Below are positions 27,844 through 36,314 of a stretch of 64,000 nucleotides of DNA, piece after piece. Positions within the stretch are counted from its first letter, which is position 1, and each line of letters opens with the position of its first letter. The notes beneath the pieces were generated by a model, which saw only the letters and a program-made list of their open reading frames with translations, had not been told where the DNA came from and did not search any database. Source of the DNA: Dolichospermum compactum NIES-806 (GTDB taxonomy: Bacteria > Cyanobacteriota > Cyanobacteriia > Cyanobacteriales > Nostocaceae); the NCBI RefSeq assembly GCF_002368115.1, contig NZ_AP018316.1, positions 4,575,142 to 4,639,141 of the forward strand, read 5' to 3'. The position numbers and the translations under genes were made by a program.

Positions 27844-29349
27844 TTAGCCATTTGCAAATATTGGTAAGATTTGATAGGTTAACCAGCCTAAAAATAAGCC
27901 TAATAAAGATGTACCTGCTAAAATTCCAAATGAATGCCATTTGCTCAAAGATTTGGTTAAATCTCGTTTTGCACGAGGATAAGCGAACAAAAATATAACC
28001 GCAGAAACAAAAAAGCCTCCAGTTAGTACAAACAATAAATAATTTGAATTGAATAGTAAATTTATTAGTGAGAAACATATTAGTATAAATAAAAGCAACC
28101 AAAATAAATATCGCTCCTTATTGGGACGTGAAGCAGCAAGCAAAAAAAGTAGAGAAGAATACAAAACCCAACCGTGAACCCCAACCAAAACTTGGTTCAA
28201 TTGACCATACTTATACACAGAAAGCAAAAGTGCAGACCAAAAAGCCAAAGCTGTAACTAACAAGTCATTCGGAACAGAAGTAAAAATCGAAACTGAAGTT
28301 AAAGCCGAAGCTAAGGCCGAAGTTAAAGTCATAAGTAAAGGTAAAGGTCCTGATAAAAAGCCACAAACTAAATAATAAAAACCAATAAATCCCAATTTAA
28401 CCCAAGGAATATTCTTACTATTTACCCTTGTATTTGGAGAATTATTAACACCTACAATAACAGGAAATGCTTTATCAGTCCTAATGGTTTTATATTGAGT
28501 TTTCTGACTAACCTGATAAACCTGATTACTAAAATCAGGCAATAAATTCAACCATTTACCCATTGATTTAGGACGATTTCCTGCTTCTAAATTCATACCT
28601 TTCAGAATTGCCAGATTCAACTCATTACTAATACCAACAACATATTTATTAGGAGGAATTAAAGGCTTATTATATAACTTTCTATCTAGCGAACTTTCAG
28701 GACGTTTACCTGTAACCGCATAATATAAAGAAGCAGCAAGAGTGTAAACATCAATCGTTACTTGTCTATTACCTCCCATTTGTTCATAGGGTGCAAAAGC
28801 AATATTAGCAGGATGATCAGAAGTAAAATATCCATCTTGGGGCATTATTTCCCCAGCAATTCCAAAGTCAATTAATACAGCTTTGCCATTTTTTTGTACC
28901 ATAATATTACCAGGGTGTGCATCCCGATGAACTAAACCCTGATGATGAACAAAAGTTAAAGCCTCTCCAATTTGTTTTATATATCCTACCGCTTCTAATT
29001 CTGGTAATGCTCCCCTTTTTTGGACTAAATTAAATAAACTTTCACCCGGGACAAAGTCCATTACTAAACAATATGTTTGATCATCTTCAAATAATTCTGT
29101 TACACGGACAATATTCGGGTGTGGTTGTTGAGAAAGTTGTGCTAATTTGCGTCCTTCTTGAATAAATCTTTTTACATAATGGGGGTATTCAGAATCATTT
29201 TTTAGGATTTCGTTCGGCGTTTTTATCACTACCCACTGCTTTAAAAGTGTATGTTGTGCTTGATACGTAATTCCAAAACCACCTTCTCCCAAGACTTTTT
29301 CCATAACGTATCTTCCACCCTGTAATTTATACCCTTTTTGCCAAACCAT
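27844..29349 (-). CDS. Serine/threonine protein kinase with C-terminal membrane domain
   Basis: 501 residues. Kinase domain 1-280: glycine loop GEGGFGITY, VAIK-type lysine in WVVIKTP, catalytic loop HRDAHPGNIM and Mg-binding LIDFGIA. The catalytic loop has His where most Ser/Thr kinases have Lys (HRDxK), a variant I have seen in cyanobacterial kinases. Residues about 325-500 form several transmembrane segments (LGFIGFYYLVCGFLSG, SSLLFLLAAS, YLFWLLLFILICFSL). Expected to be anchored in the plasma membrane with the kinase in the cytoplasm; substrate unknown. Single gene beside a toxin-antitoxin remnant. Confidence 0.9.
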   Translation of the reverse strand: MVWQKGYKLQGGRYVMEKVLGEGGFGITYQAQHTLLKQWVVIKTPNEILKNDSEYPHYVKRFIQEGRKLAQLSQQPHPNIVRVTELFEDDQTYCLVMDFVPGESLFNLVQKRGALPELEAVGYIKQIGEALTFVHHQGLVHRDAHPGNIMVQKNGKAVLIDFGIAGEIMPQDGYFTSDHPANIAFAPYEQMGGNRQVTIDVYTLAASLYYAVTGKRPESSLDRKLYNKPLIPPNKYVVGISNELNLAILKGMNLEAGNRPKSMGKWLNLLPDFSNQVYQVSQKTQYKTIRTDKAFPVIVGVNNSPNTRVNSKNIPWVKLGFIGFYYLVCGFLSGPLPLLMTLTSALASALTSVSIFTSVPNDLLVTALAFWSALLLSVYKYGQLNQVLVGVHGWVLYSSLLFLLAASRPNKERYLFWLLLFILICFSLINLLFNSNYLLFVLTGGFFVSAVIFLFAYPRAKRDLTKSLSKWHSFGILAGTSLLGLFLGWLTYQILPIFANG

Positions 29350-29365
29350 AGGTTATAAATGCCTA

Positions 29366-29468
29366 GTTTATCTGCGTTCAATTACTTCCACTCAAGCACC
29401 TAACTTTTTTCCACCAAATAAGCACAACGATGTTCACCATGAATCAACCAGTGAGTCCGTTCCACAGT
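29366..29468. repeat. Duplicated 3' end of sufR
   Basis: 103 bases nearly identical (three mismatches) to 31618-31720, the last 23 codons of sufR and its downstream flank. On the minus strand it still reads ERTHWLIHGEHRCAYLVEKS followed by TAG. It is not a gene; it marks the far boundary of the ATPase/DUF4435 module. Confidence 0.95.
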
Positions 29469-29495
29469 GCCAGTTGCGTAAGTCCTGTATTGGTT

Positions 29496-30410
29496 TTAAA
29501 GCAGTTCTATTTTACTTCTCAATTCCATTAAATCAGGATATTGATTAATGTCAATATGATTAATTGCCCATTTAGAAAAATCATACATAGAGATATATGA
29601 TTTATATGGTCTTTTTTTATCTTGACTAATTCTGTGCATTGCTTTATAAATATCTTTACCATTAAACCAAGTTAAATACTGCTTTTGTTGCCAAAATTCC
29701 TCTTGATGAAAAAGCTGTAAATACCTGTTCAGATTCTCTTCAAACTTATCTATTGTCACTTCCGCAACTGTATTTTTAAATTCATTAATTAATGATAAAG
29801 CCTGATTTTTACAATCAGATAAATCTAGAGAATCTGGAATTGTATCTTTAGTCCAGCTTGTGTCTAACTGTTTTCTACTAGCACTAAGTTGACATAAATT
29901 ACCTAAAGCCCATCTAACAGCTTGATAATCTTGTAGATTCTTCGCAGCTTCTTCTATCCATTGAGCAATTTTATCAATTCCTGGTGAATCTTTGTGTCCC
30001 CATCGAAAAATAGTAGGATTTTCTAATTTTTCTGCATATTGGGTTATCCAATATTGATGAATGAGTTGAGGATCAAGTAAATAGTTTTCAATACAAGTAC
30101 GATGGGATAGGAAAGCTCTATTTCCTAATTTATCTATTTGTAGTAACTTATTTTCTGATGTAGGTTCAATATCAAAATCACGATCTCTAAAAATAATATA
30201 TTTTTTTGTAGCTTTTTGATTTTCATCATTTTTATTTTTATCTATAGAAAAATAGGCTTGAATAAAAAGTGAAAAATTAAATTTACCACCCACAGGAATA
30301 ATTGTGATATCATTTGATAGATTTTCTAATACCTTATTATTAATTAATTGGAAATCTAGACTTTCCGATCCACCTTCACAAAAAATAACTTTATTCCGAA
30401 CTACTCCCAC
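29496..30410 (-). CDS. DUF4435/TOPRIM-like putative effector nuclease
   Basis: 304 residues. N-terminal VIFCEGGSESLDFQL (acidic TOPRIM-type glutamate), a GGKFNF turn, then YIIFRDRDFD (paired acidic residues) and HRTCIENYLLDPQL, the pattern I know from DUF4435 proteins. In PARIS anti-phage systems a DUF4435 protein (AriB, about 300 residues) is the effector released by an ABC-type ATPase (AriA). The gene follows an ATPase gene by 7 bases, the same order as ariA-ariB. Assignment to PARIS proper is inference; the pair could also belong to the wider OLD/AAA-TOPRIM group. Confidence 0.7.
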   Translation of the reverse strand: MGVVRNKVIFCEGGSESLDFQLINNKVLENLSNDITIIPVGGKFNFSLFIQAYFSIDKNKNDENQKATKKYIIFRDRDFDIEPTSENKLLQIDKLGNRAFLSHRTCIENYLLDPQLIHQYWITQYAEKLENPTIFRWGHKDSPGIDKIAQWIEEAAKNLQDYQAVRWALGNLCQLSASRKQLDTSWTKDTIPDSLDLSDCKNQALSLINEFKNTVAEVTIDKFEENLNRYLQLFHQEEFWQQKQYLTWFNGKDIYKAMHRISQDKKRPYKSYISMYDFSKWAINHIDINQYPDLMELRSKIELL

Positions 30411-30417
30411 AATTTAA

Positions 30418-31482
30418 TTACTCCTCTATGATTCTGATAGATGATTCAGGTACTAACTGGGCTACATAATCAGAATGAGTAGTAATAATAAACTGATTAT
30501 TTTTACCTAGTTTTGGTAAAGTTCTCAGTAAAGCTTGTTGCATTGGTGGATGTAAATGTAATTCTATTTCATCAATTAAAATCACTGAATTATGAATATT
30601 CCAATTCATAAAATCCAGAAGTATAGGAAACGTAGCCCGTTCTCCTCCAGACATTTCAGAAAATTCATAGTGGTTTTTATTTCTATTGTTGTAAATATAA
30701 AACCAAGGTTCAGTCAGAATATTATCAATATTATCTCGCATTTCTAAACCTGCAAATTCACGTCCTGGAAAAACAGTTTTATAAATTCTTGCTATTTCTG
30801 CGTATAAGTCTTTTGCTCCTGGACGGAAACTTTTACCATTTTTGCTATATTTCTCATGAATCATTTGCCACTTTGCTAGGCGATCGCGTAGAATATCTTC
30901 TGTAATTTCTAATTGATTTTTTGGATCTTCAGGAGTGAGACTGGTTGCTGTTCTCTGTTCTGTGTACCAAAAAACTGTACCCACTCTTTCAAACACTGAA
31001 AATCCTTCAGAACGAAATAACTGTTTAGCATATTCTCGTCCTTTAAATTGAAATAATTCTGCTGCGCTATTTGCTGTTACACTTTCTCCTTGCCATTTTA
31101 AGCTAACAAGATATTTTTGAGCAGGAGAAACTGGTAAATCACGTCCCATTTCCCGTAATTTTTGGTGAAATTCACTGATAGCTTGCAGTTCTGATTTAGA
31201 AAATTGTACATTAATAGTAACATTGGTAGGAGATCCACACCAATTACTACCTAATAATTCATAGTTAAATCCTGGCCAATCTAAATCAGCAGGTTTGTTT
31301 AATCTTTCTGTAGCTGTACCTAATGTGGATGCAATAGCTTGTAAAATGCTGGTTTTTCCAGCACCATTCGGACCAATAATAACAATTAAATCTTCTGCTA
31401 AACCTGTTTCAGTATCAGTAAAATCTAACTCCTGATCTCGAAATTTCTTAAAATGTTTTAGCTTAACGTTTTGAACTTTCAT
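30418..31482 (-). CDS. ABC/AAA-type ATPase, partner of DUF4435 protein
   Basis: 354 residues. Walker A GPNGAGKT (37-44), ABC signature MSGGERA (277-283), Walker B VILIDEIELHLHP (from 300) and a switch His in TTHSDY (336). This is the SMC/RecF-like ATPase class (AAA_15/AAA_21) used as a sensor in several defence systems. First gene of a two-gene unit with the DUF4435 gene 7 bases downstream. The unit is bracketed by two copies of the sufR 3' end, which suggests acquisition as a block. Shorter than AriA of E. coli PARIS as I recall it. Confidence 0.8.
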   Translation of the reverse strand: MKVQNVKLKHFKKFRDQELDFTDTETGLAEDLIVIIGPNGAGKTSILQAIASTLGTATERLNKPADLDWPGFNYELLGSNWCGSPTNVTINVQFSKSELQAISEFHQKLREMGRDLPVSPAQKYLVSLKWQGESVTANSAAELFQFKGREYAKQLFRSEGFSVFERVGTVFWYTEQRTATSLTPEDPKNQLEITEDILRDRLAKWQMIHEKYSKNGKSFRPGAKDLYAEIARIYKTVFPGREFAGLEMRDNIDNILTEPWFYIYNNRNKNHYEFSEMSGGERATFPILLDFMNWNIHNSVILIDEIELHLHPPMQQALLRTLPKLGKNNQFIITTHSDYVAQLVPESSIRIIEE

Positions 31483-31651
31483 ATTAATTTGCTTTTCAGT
31501 ATACTCTTCAATATATATTTAGCACCGCAAAACCCTGATCAATTAATTGTAAAATCATCTATTTTCATCCCACATCCACAACAAAAATAACGGACTTCCT
31601 TATCTGCGTCTATCCGCGTTTATCTGCGTTCAATTACTTCCACTCAACCAC

Positions 31652-32329
31652 CTAACTTTTTTCCACCAAATAACCACAACGATGTTCACCATGAATCAAC
31701 CAATGAGTCCGTTCCACAGTACAATCTGGGAGAATAGCCGCAAACATTTCCAATTCATGACCACAAACGCTGGGAAAAGATTCCGCAACATCAGAAATAG
31801 CGCAGGTATGTTCCACAAAAATGAATCTCTCTCCACCTCCACCACTAGCATCTGATTCCACAGGGTGAAACTCCGCCATAAAACCTTCAGCCTTTCGCAA
31901 TTCTATCAAATTTGCGACCCGTTCCTGTAAAGAACCATTACCCACCCGTTCATGATATTCTTGGGCTTTACGTTCCCACTGTTTCCGTAAAATAGACTTT
32001 ACTTGGTCACGTCCCACAGTTTCCTCTAAAGTGTCCAAGAGAGAAACCGCAAACTCGCCATAACCGTCACCTAAGCGGTTGGCACTTTTTTGTAAGTGTT
32101 GTCTTCCTCCCCGACTCAAGTGATAAACGTGCTGCGGTCTGCCCATACTCGGCTGTGCTGATACCGAATATATAACTAGCTCCTCCGTCTCTAAATCCTT
32201 CAAATGACGGCGAATCGCTTGGGGACTCACATCCAAAAAGTTCGCCAACTCAACAGCCGTTGCTTGTGAGTGCTTCAATAGATACTCTAGGATATCCTGC
32301 TTAGTTGAGGTCTGCTGGGTAGTCGCCAT
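31652..32329 (-). CDS. sufR: Iron-sulfur cluster biosynthesis repressor SufR
   Basis: 225-residue DeoR/ArsR-like regulator that represses the suf operon when it carries a 4Fe-4S cluster. N-terminal winged helix: ILEYLLKHSQATAVELANFL and SPQAIRRHLKDLETEELV. C-terminal cluster cysteines C176, C189, C203 and C218 (C-x12-C-x13-C-x14-C) are all present. Divergent from sufB, with two CAAC-N6-GTTG operators between them. Its last 23 codons have been copied to 29366-29468. Confidence 0.95.
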   Translation of the reverse strand: MATTQQTSTKQDILEYLLKHSQATAVELANFLDVSPQAIRRHLKDLETEELVIYSVSAQPSMGRPQHVYHLSRGGRQHLQKSANRLGDGYGEFAVSLLDTLEETVGRDQVKSILRKQWERKAQEYHERVGNGSLQERVANLIELRKAEGFMAEFHPVESDASGGGGERFIFVEHTCAISDVAESFPSVCGHELEMFAAILPDCTVERTHWLIHGEHRCGYLVEKS

Positions 32330-32396
32330 CTTCTTTACTAGACGCTTCGCAAACGTCCCAAAATAAAAAACTTTTTTTCTGAAAATTTGACTTAAA

Positions 32397-32410
32397 CAAC
32401 ATTGTTGTTG
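32397..32410. promoter_or_regulatory. SufR operator 1 (CAAC-N6-GTTG)
   Basis: CAAC at 32397-32400 and GTTG at 32407-32410 with six bases between, the known SufR recognition pattern; overlaps a second, closer GTTG at 32404. Located on the sufR side of the divergent promoter region. Confidence 0.75.
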
Positions 32411-32438
32411 TTAATCTATCGTACAATGAAAATAGATT

Positions 32439-32458
32439 AAACAACAGCCGAGTTGTTT
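32439..32458. promoter_or_regulatory. SufR operator 2 (AAACAAC-N6-GTTGTTT)
   Basis: Perfect 7-base arms AAACAAC / GTTGTTT around AGCCGA, containing CAAC-N6-GTTG. This is the better of the two sites by symmetry and lies about 110 bases before the sufB start, between it and the divergent sufR start. Confidence 0.88.
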
Positions 32459-32566
32459 TAGTCGCTAAACCTATTCTAGCAGTCCTGTTAGGAATCGGTA
32501 ACAGAAAACGGGAACTAGCTTTATGCAGCCCGTCGCCCGACCTTTAAAGAGAACACAAGAGAACCG

Positions 32567-34006
32567 ATGAGCGCATCCGTCACCACCTTAGTCAACCAAC
32601 CTTACAAGTACGGCTTTGTTACCGATATTGAAGCCGATACTATCCCGCGTGGGTTAAGCGAAGATGTTGTCCGCCTGATTTCCGCTAAAAAGAATGAGCC
32701 GGAATTCATGTTGGAATATCGCCTCCGCGCCTACCACCAATGGCTGAAAATGACAGAACCAACTTGGTCTCATGTCCAATATCCGCCTATTAATTATCAG
32801 GATATTATTTATTATTCCGCACCGAAACAAAAGAAAGCCAAACTCAATAGTTTAGATGAAGTTGATCCCACTTTATTGGAAACATTTGCTAAATTAGGTA
32901 TTCCTTTAAATGAACAAAAGCGATTAACTAATGTTGCTGTTGATGCGATTTTTGATAGTGTTTCTGTCGCCACTACATATAAAGAAAAACTTGCCAAAGA
33001 TGGCGTAATTTTCTGTTCTTTTTCCGAAGCTTTGCAAGAACATCCAGAACTGATTAAAAAATATTTGGGTAGCGTTGTTCCCATTGCTGATAATTATTTC
33101 GCAGCTTTAAATGCGGCTGTATTTAGTGATGGTTCTTTCGTTTATATTCCTAAAGGACTAAAATGTCCAATGGAATTGTCTACATATTTCCGCATTAATA
33201 CCGGAGATACGGGACAATTTGAACGGACATTAATTGTCGCCGATGAAGGTAGTTATGTTTCTTATTTAGAAGGTTGTACAGCACCCATGTACGACAGCAA
33301 TCAATTACACGCTGCGGTGGTAGAATTGGTAGCTTTAGATAATGCGGAAATTAAATATTCAACTGTACAGAATTGGTACGCTGGCGATGTTAATGGTAAA
33401 GGCGGAATTTACAACTTTGTGACTAAACGTGGTTTGTGTCAAGGTGTCAATTCTAAGATCTCTTGGACTCAAGTGGAAACAGGTTCTGCTATTACTTGGA
33501 AGTACCCTAGTTGCGTTTTAGTTGGTGATAATTCTGTGGGTGAATTTTACTCGGTTGCATTAACAAATAATATGCAGCAAGCGGACACTGGAAGTAAGAT
33601 GATTCACGTGGGGAAAAATACCCGCAGTACAATTATTTCTAAAGGTATTTCTGCTGGTAAATCTAGCAATAGTTACCGGGGTTTGGTGAAGATTAATCCC
33701 ACTGCTAAGGGTGCGAGAAATTATTCTCAATGTGACTCGATGTTAATTGGTGATAATGCTCAAGCTAATACTTTTCCTTATATTCAAGTTCAGAATAATA
33801 CGGGAAAGGTGGAACATGAAGCTTCTACTTCTAAAATTGGTGAAGATCAGTTATTCTTTTTTGCTCAACGGGGTATTTCTTCGGAAGATGCTATTTCGAT
33901 GATGATTAGCGGTTTCTGTAAGGATGTTTTTAGTCAGTTACCTATGGAGTTTGCGGTTGAGGCTGATAAGTTGTTGAGTCTGAAGTTGGAAGGTAGTGTG
34001 GGTTAA
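32567..34006 (+). CDS. sufB: Fe-S cluster assembly scaffold SufB
   Basis: 479 residues, canonical length. Scaffold on which nascent Fe-S clusters are built, in complex with SufC and SufD. Landmarks: [58 protein letters not shown] and the C-terminal [19 protein letters not shown]. First gene of sufBCDS, preceded by SufR operators. A 40-base dispersed repeat (AACCACGAAG type) sits between sufB and sufC. Confidence 0.97.
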   Translation: MSASVTTLVNQPYKYGFVTDIEADTIPRGLSEDVVRLISAKKNEPEFMLEYRLRAYHQWLKMTEPTWSHVQYPPINYQDIIYYSAPKQKKAKLNSLDEVDPTLLETFAKLGIPLNEQKRLTNVAVDAIFDSVSVATTYKEKLAKDGVIFCSFSEALQEHPELIKKYLGSVVPIADNYFAALNAAVFSDGSFVYIPKGLKCPMELSTYFRINTGDTGQFERTLIVADEGSYVSYLEGCTAPMYDSNQLHAAVVELVALDNAEIKYSTVQNWYAGDVNGKGGIYNFVTKRGLCQGVNSKISWTQVETGSAITWKYPSCVLVGDNSVGEFYSVALTNNMQQADTGSKMIHVGKNTRSTIISKGISAGKSSNSYRGLVKINPTAKGARNYSQCDSMLIGDNAQANTFPYIQVQNNTGKVEHEASTSKIGEDQLFFFAQRGISSEDAISMMISGFCKDVFSQLPMEFAVEADKLLSLKLEGSVG

Positions 34007-34056
34007 GGAAACGAACCACGAAGAAGCGAAGAACACGAAGAAAGAGAAGAGAAAAG

Positions 34057-34842
34057 ATGATTATTGAGAATAGTGGTTTGATTTTGTCGGTTAAGGATTT
34101 GACGGCTGATGTTGATGGAACTCCGATTTTAAAGGGGTTGAATTTGGAGGTTCGCGCTGGGGAAGTTCACGCGATTATGGGTCCAAATGGTTCTGGGAAG
34201 AGTACATTTTCTAAGGTATTAGCGGGACATCCAGCTTATACTGTTACTGGTGGTGAGGTGGTTTTTCAAGGACAAAATCTTTTGGAAATGGAAGCAGCAG
34301 ACAGAGCTAGAGGTGGTGTGTTTTTAGCTTTTCAATATCCTCTGGAAATTCCTGGTGTGAGTAATTTGGATTTTTTACGGGTGGCTTATAATTCTCGTCG
34401 GAAGGCTCAAGGTTTGGAGGAAGTTGACGCTTTCGATTTTGATGATTTGGTTGAGGAAAAGTTGGATGTTGTGAAGATGAATTCTTCTTTTCTGAACCGC
34501 AGTGTGAATGAGGGTTTCTCCGGTGGGGAAAAGAAGCGGAATGAAATTCTGCAAATGGCAATTTTAGAACCAAAGTTAGCGATTTTAGATGAAACTGATT
34601 CTGGTTTAGATATTGATGCTCTGAAAATTGTCGCTAATGGTGTTAATCAGTTAACTAATGCTGAAAATGCGACGATTATGATTACTCACTATCAGCGTCT
34701 TTTAGATTATATTGTCCCTGATTTTGTTCATGTTATGGCGCAGGGACAAATTATTAGAAGTGGTGGTAAGGAGTTGGCTCTTGAGTTGGAATCTCGCGGT
34801 TATGATTGGGTTCTAGAAGAAGCTTTGGGAGTGGGTGTGTAA
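34057..34842 (+). CDS. sufC: Fe-S cluster assembly ATPase SufC
   Basis: 261-residue ABC-type ATPase of the SufBCD complex. Walker [10 protein letters not shown], signature [14 protein letters not shown] and Walker [17 protein letters not shown] are intact; the EKKRNE and SGLD features are specific for SufC. Follows sufB by 50 bases and its stop overlaps the sufD start by one base (TAATG), implying translational coupling. Confidence 0.97.
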   Translation: MIIENSGLILSVKDLTADVDGTPILKGLNLEVRAGEVHAIMGPNGSGKSTFSKVLAGHPAYTVTGGEVVFQGQNLLEMEAADRARGGVFLAFQYPLEIPGVSNLDFLRVAYNSRRKAQGLEEVDAFDFDDLVEEKLDVVKMNSSFLNRSVNEGFSGGEKKRNEILQMAILEPKLAILDETDSGLDIDALKIVANGVNQLTNAENATIMITHYQRLLDYIVPDFVHVMAQGQIIRSGGKELALELESRGYDWVLEEALGVGV

Positions 34843-36179
34843 TGTCTATTCCAGTTTCTCTTACTTCTATTCCTGATTCTCTATTAGATAGAGATGCTTT
34901 TTTAACTGGTTTATTAAGTCGGGTAACTACTACAAAACAAGATGGTTGGTTACAGGATTTGCGCGACGGTGCTGTTAATTGGGTGCGTCATTCTGTTATC
35001 CCCAATACCCGCGAGGAAGAATGGCGATTTACTGATTTATCACCTCTGAAACAGGTAACATTCAATAATAATGTAGAGACGTTCCATGGAACGTCTCTAC
35101 AATCCATGATTTTACCTGAAGTTTCTCAGCGGTTAGTATTTGTAAATGGTGTTTATGCACCTGATTTATCTAATACTGAAGATTTACCTGCTGGTGTGAA
35201 AGTTGGTAATTTCGATGTTTTACCTGATGAAGTTACACAGCAATATTTAGCACAATCTGAGGGAACAAGGGAAGTTTTTACTGCTCTGAATACTGCAGCT
35301 TTAAATGATGTCGCTGTGGTGTGGGTTGGTAAAAATGTGGTGGTGGAAACTCCCATTCATTTACTTTTTGTTTCTGTGTCGGCTGAGTCTGCAACTATTT
35401 CCCAACCTCGTGTTTTAGTGGTGGCTGAAGGTAATTCTCAGGTGGGTTTGATTGAAGAATATACGAACCACAAAGACACGGAGAACACAGAGGGGGGAGT
35501 TTACTTCACCAATAGTGTGACGGAAATTTGGGTAAATGAAAATGCTCAGGTGAGTCACAATAGAATTGTTCGGGAAGGTGAAGCGGCTTTTCATGTTGGA
35601 AAAACTGCTGTTACTCAGGCGCGATATAGTCGTTATAATTGTAATGCGGTGACTGTTGGTGGTAAGATATCTCGTCACAATTTGGAGATATTGCAAACTG
35701 GTGAGCAAACGGAAACGACGCTGAATGGTTTGACTGTGATTGCTGATAATCAATTGGCTGATACTCACAGTGCTTTGTCTTTAAATCATCCTCATGGTGT
35801 GAGTAAACAGTTACACAAGTGCATTATAGGCGATCGCGCTCATGGTGTGTTTAATGGTAAGATTTTTGTTCCTAAACTGGCGCAATTAACTGACGCATCT
35901 CAATTAAATCGCAATTTGCTGTTATCATCTAAGTCGAGAATTGACACCAAACCTCAATTAGAAATCACTGCTGATAATGTCAAATGCGCTCACGGTGCTA
36001 CTGTCAGTCAATTGGAAGATGATCAAATATTCTACCTGCAAAGTCGCGGTATTGATGAAAATAATGCCCGGAAATTATTAGTTAATGCTTTCGCAATGGA
36101 AATTATTAACTTTATTCCTGTTCCTTCTTTGCGAGAAAGTTTGTTGAGAACCGTCACAAGTCTCACTAATAAGTTATAA
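34842..36179 (+). CDS. sufD: Fe-S cluster assembly protein SufD
   Basis: 445 residues, partner of SufB in the scaffold. Landmarks: HSVIPNTREEEWRFTDLSPL, QRLVFVNGVYAPDLS, IIGDRAHGVFNGKIFV and the final DENNARKLLVNAFAMEII. The ATG at 34842 overlaps the sufC stop; an earlier in-frame codon at 34806 lies inside sufC and is not credible. Two stretches are foreign to the family and come from dispersed repeats kept in frame: residues about 78-87 (VETFHGTSLQ) and about 207-217 (TNHKDTENTEG). Both probably form surface loops. Confidence 0.95.
   Translation: MSIPVSLTSIPDSLLDRDAFLTGLLSRVTTTKQDGWLQDLRDGAVNWVRHSVIPNTREEEWRFTDLSPLKQVTFNNNVETFHGTSLQSMILPEVSQRLVFVNGVYAPDLSNTEDLPAGVKVGNFDVLPDEVTQQYLAQSEGTREVFTALNTAALNDVAVVWVGKNVVVETPIHLLFVSVSAESATISQPRVLVVAEGNSQVGLIEEYTNHKDTENTEGGVYFTNSVTEIWVNENAQVSHNRIVREGEAAFHVGKTAVTQARYSRYNCNAVTVGGKISRHNLEILQTGEQTETTLNGLTVIADNQLADTHSALSLNHPHGVSKQLHKCIIGDRAHGVFNGKIFVPKLAQLTDASQLNRNLLLSSKSRIDTKPQLEITADNVKCAHGATVSQLEDDQIFYLQSRGIDENNARKLLVNAFAMEIINFIPVPSLRESLLRTVTSLTNKL
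35073..35100. repeat. 28-bp palindrome inserted in sufD
   Basis: GTAGAGACGTTCCA and its exact complement, no spacer. In frame with sufD, encoding VETFHGTSL. A second copy with one mismatch lies at 47365-47392. Confidence 0.95.
35463..35494. repeat. AACCACAAAGACACGGAG-type repeat inside sufD
   Basis: CGAACCACAAAGACACGGAG followed by AACACAGAG. Related sequences with the same AACCACgaag...cgaag pattern are at 34010-34046 (sufB-sufC spacer) and 41999-42032. In sufD it is translated as TNHKDTENTEG. Confidence 0.75.
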
Positions 36180-36314
36180 AAAAGGCAGAATTTAGGAGTT
36201 AAAGAAGGATATCTCAAACTTCTTCAACTCCTAAATTCCAGCGCTTACGCAAAATCTCTCTGTAACCCTCTTCCCTTCGCTTCCTTCGTCCCTTCGTGGT
36301 TCATTTTATTAAAA

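Noticed and set aside
34806..34841. Earlier start for sufD
   Set aside because: Would overlap sufC by 36 bases and add residues foreign to SufD; the TAATG overlap at 34840-34844 is a better start.
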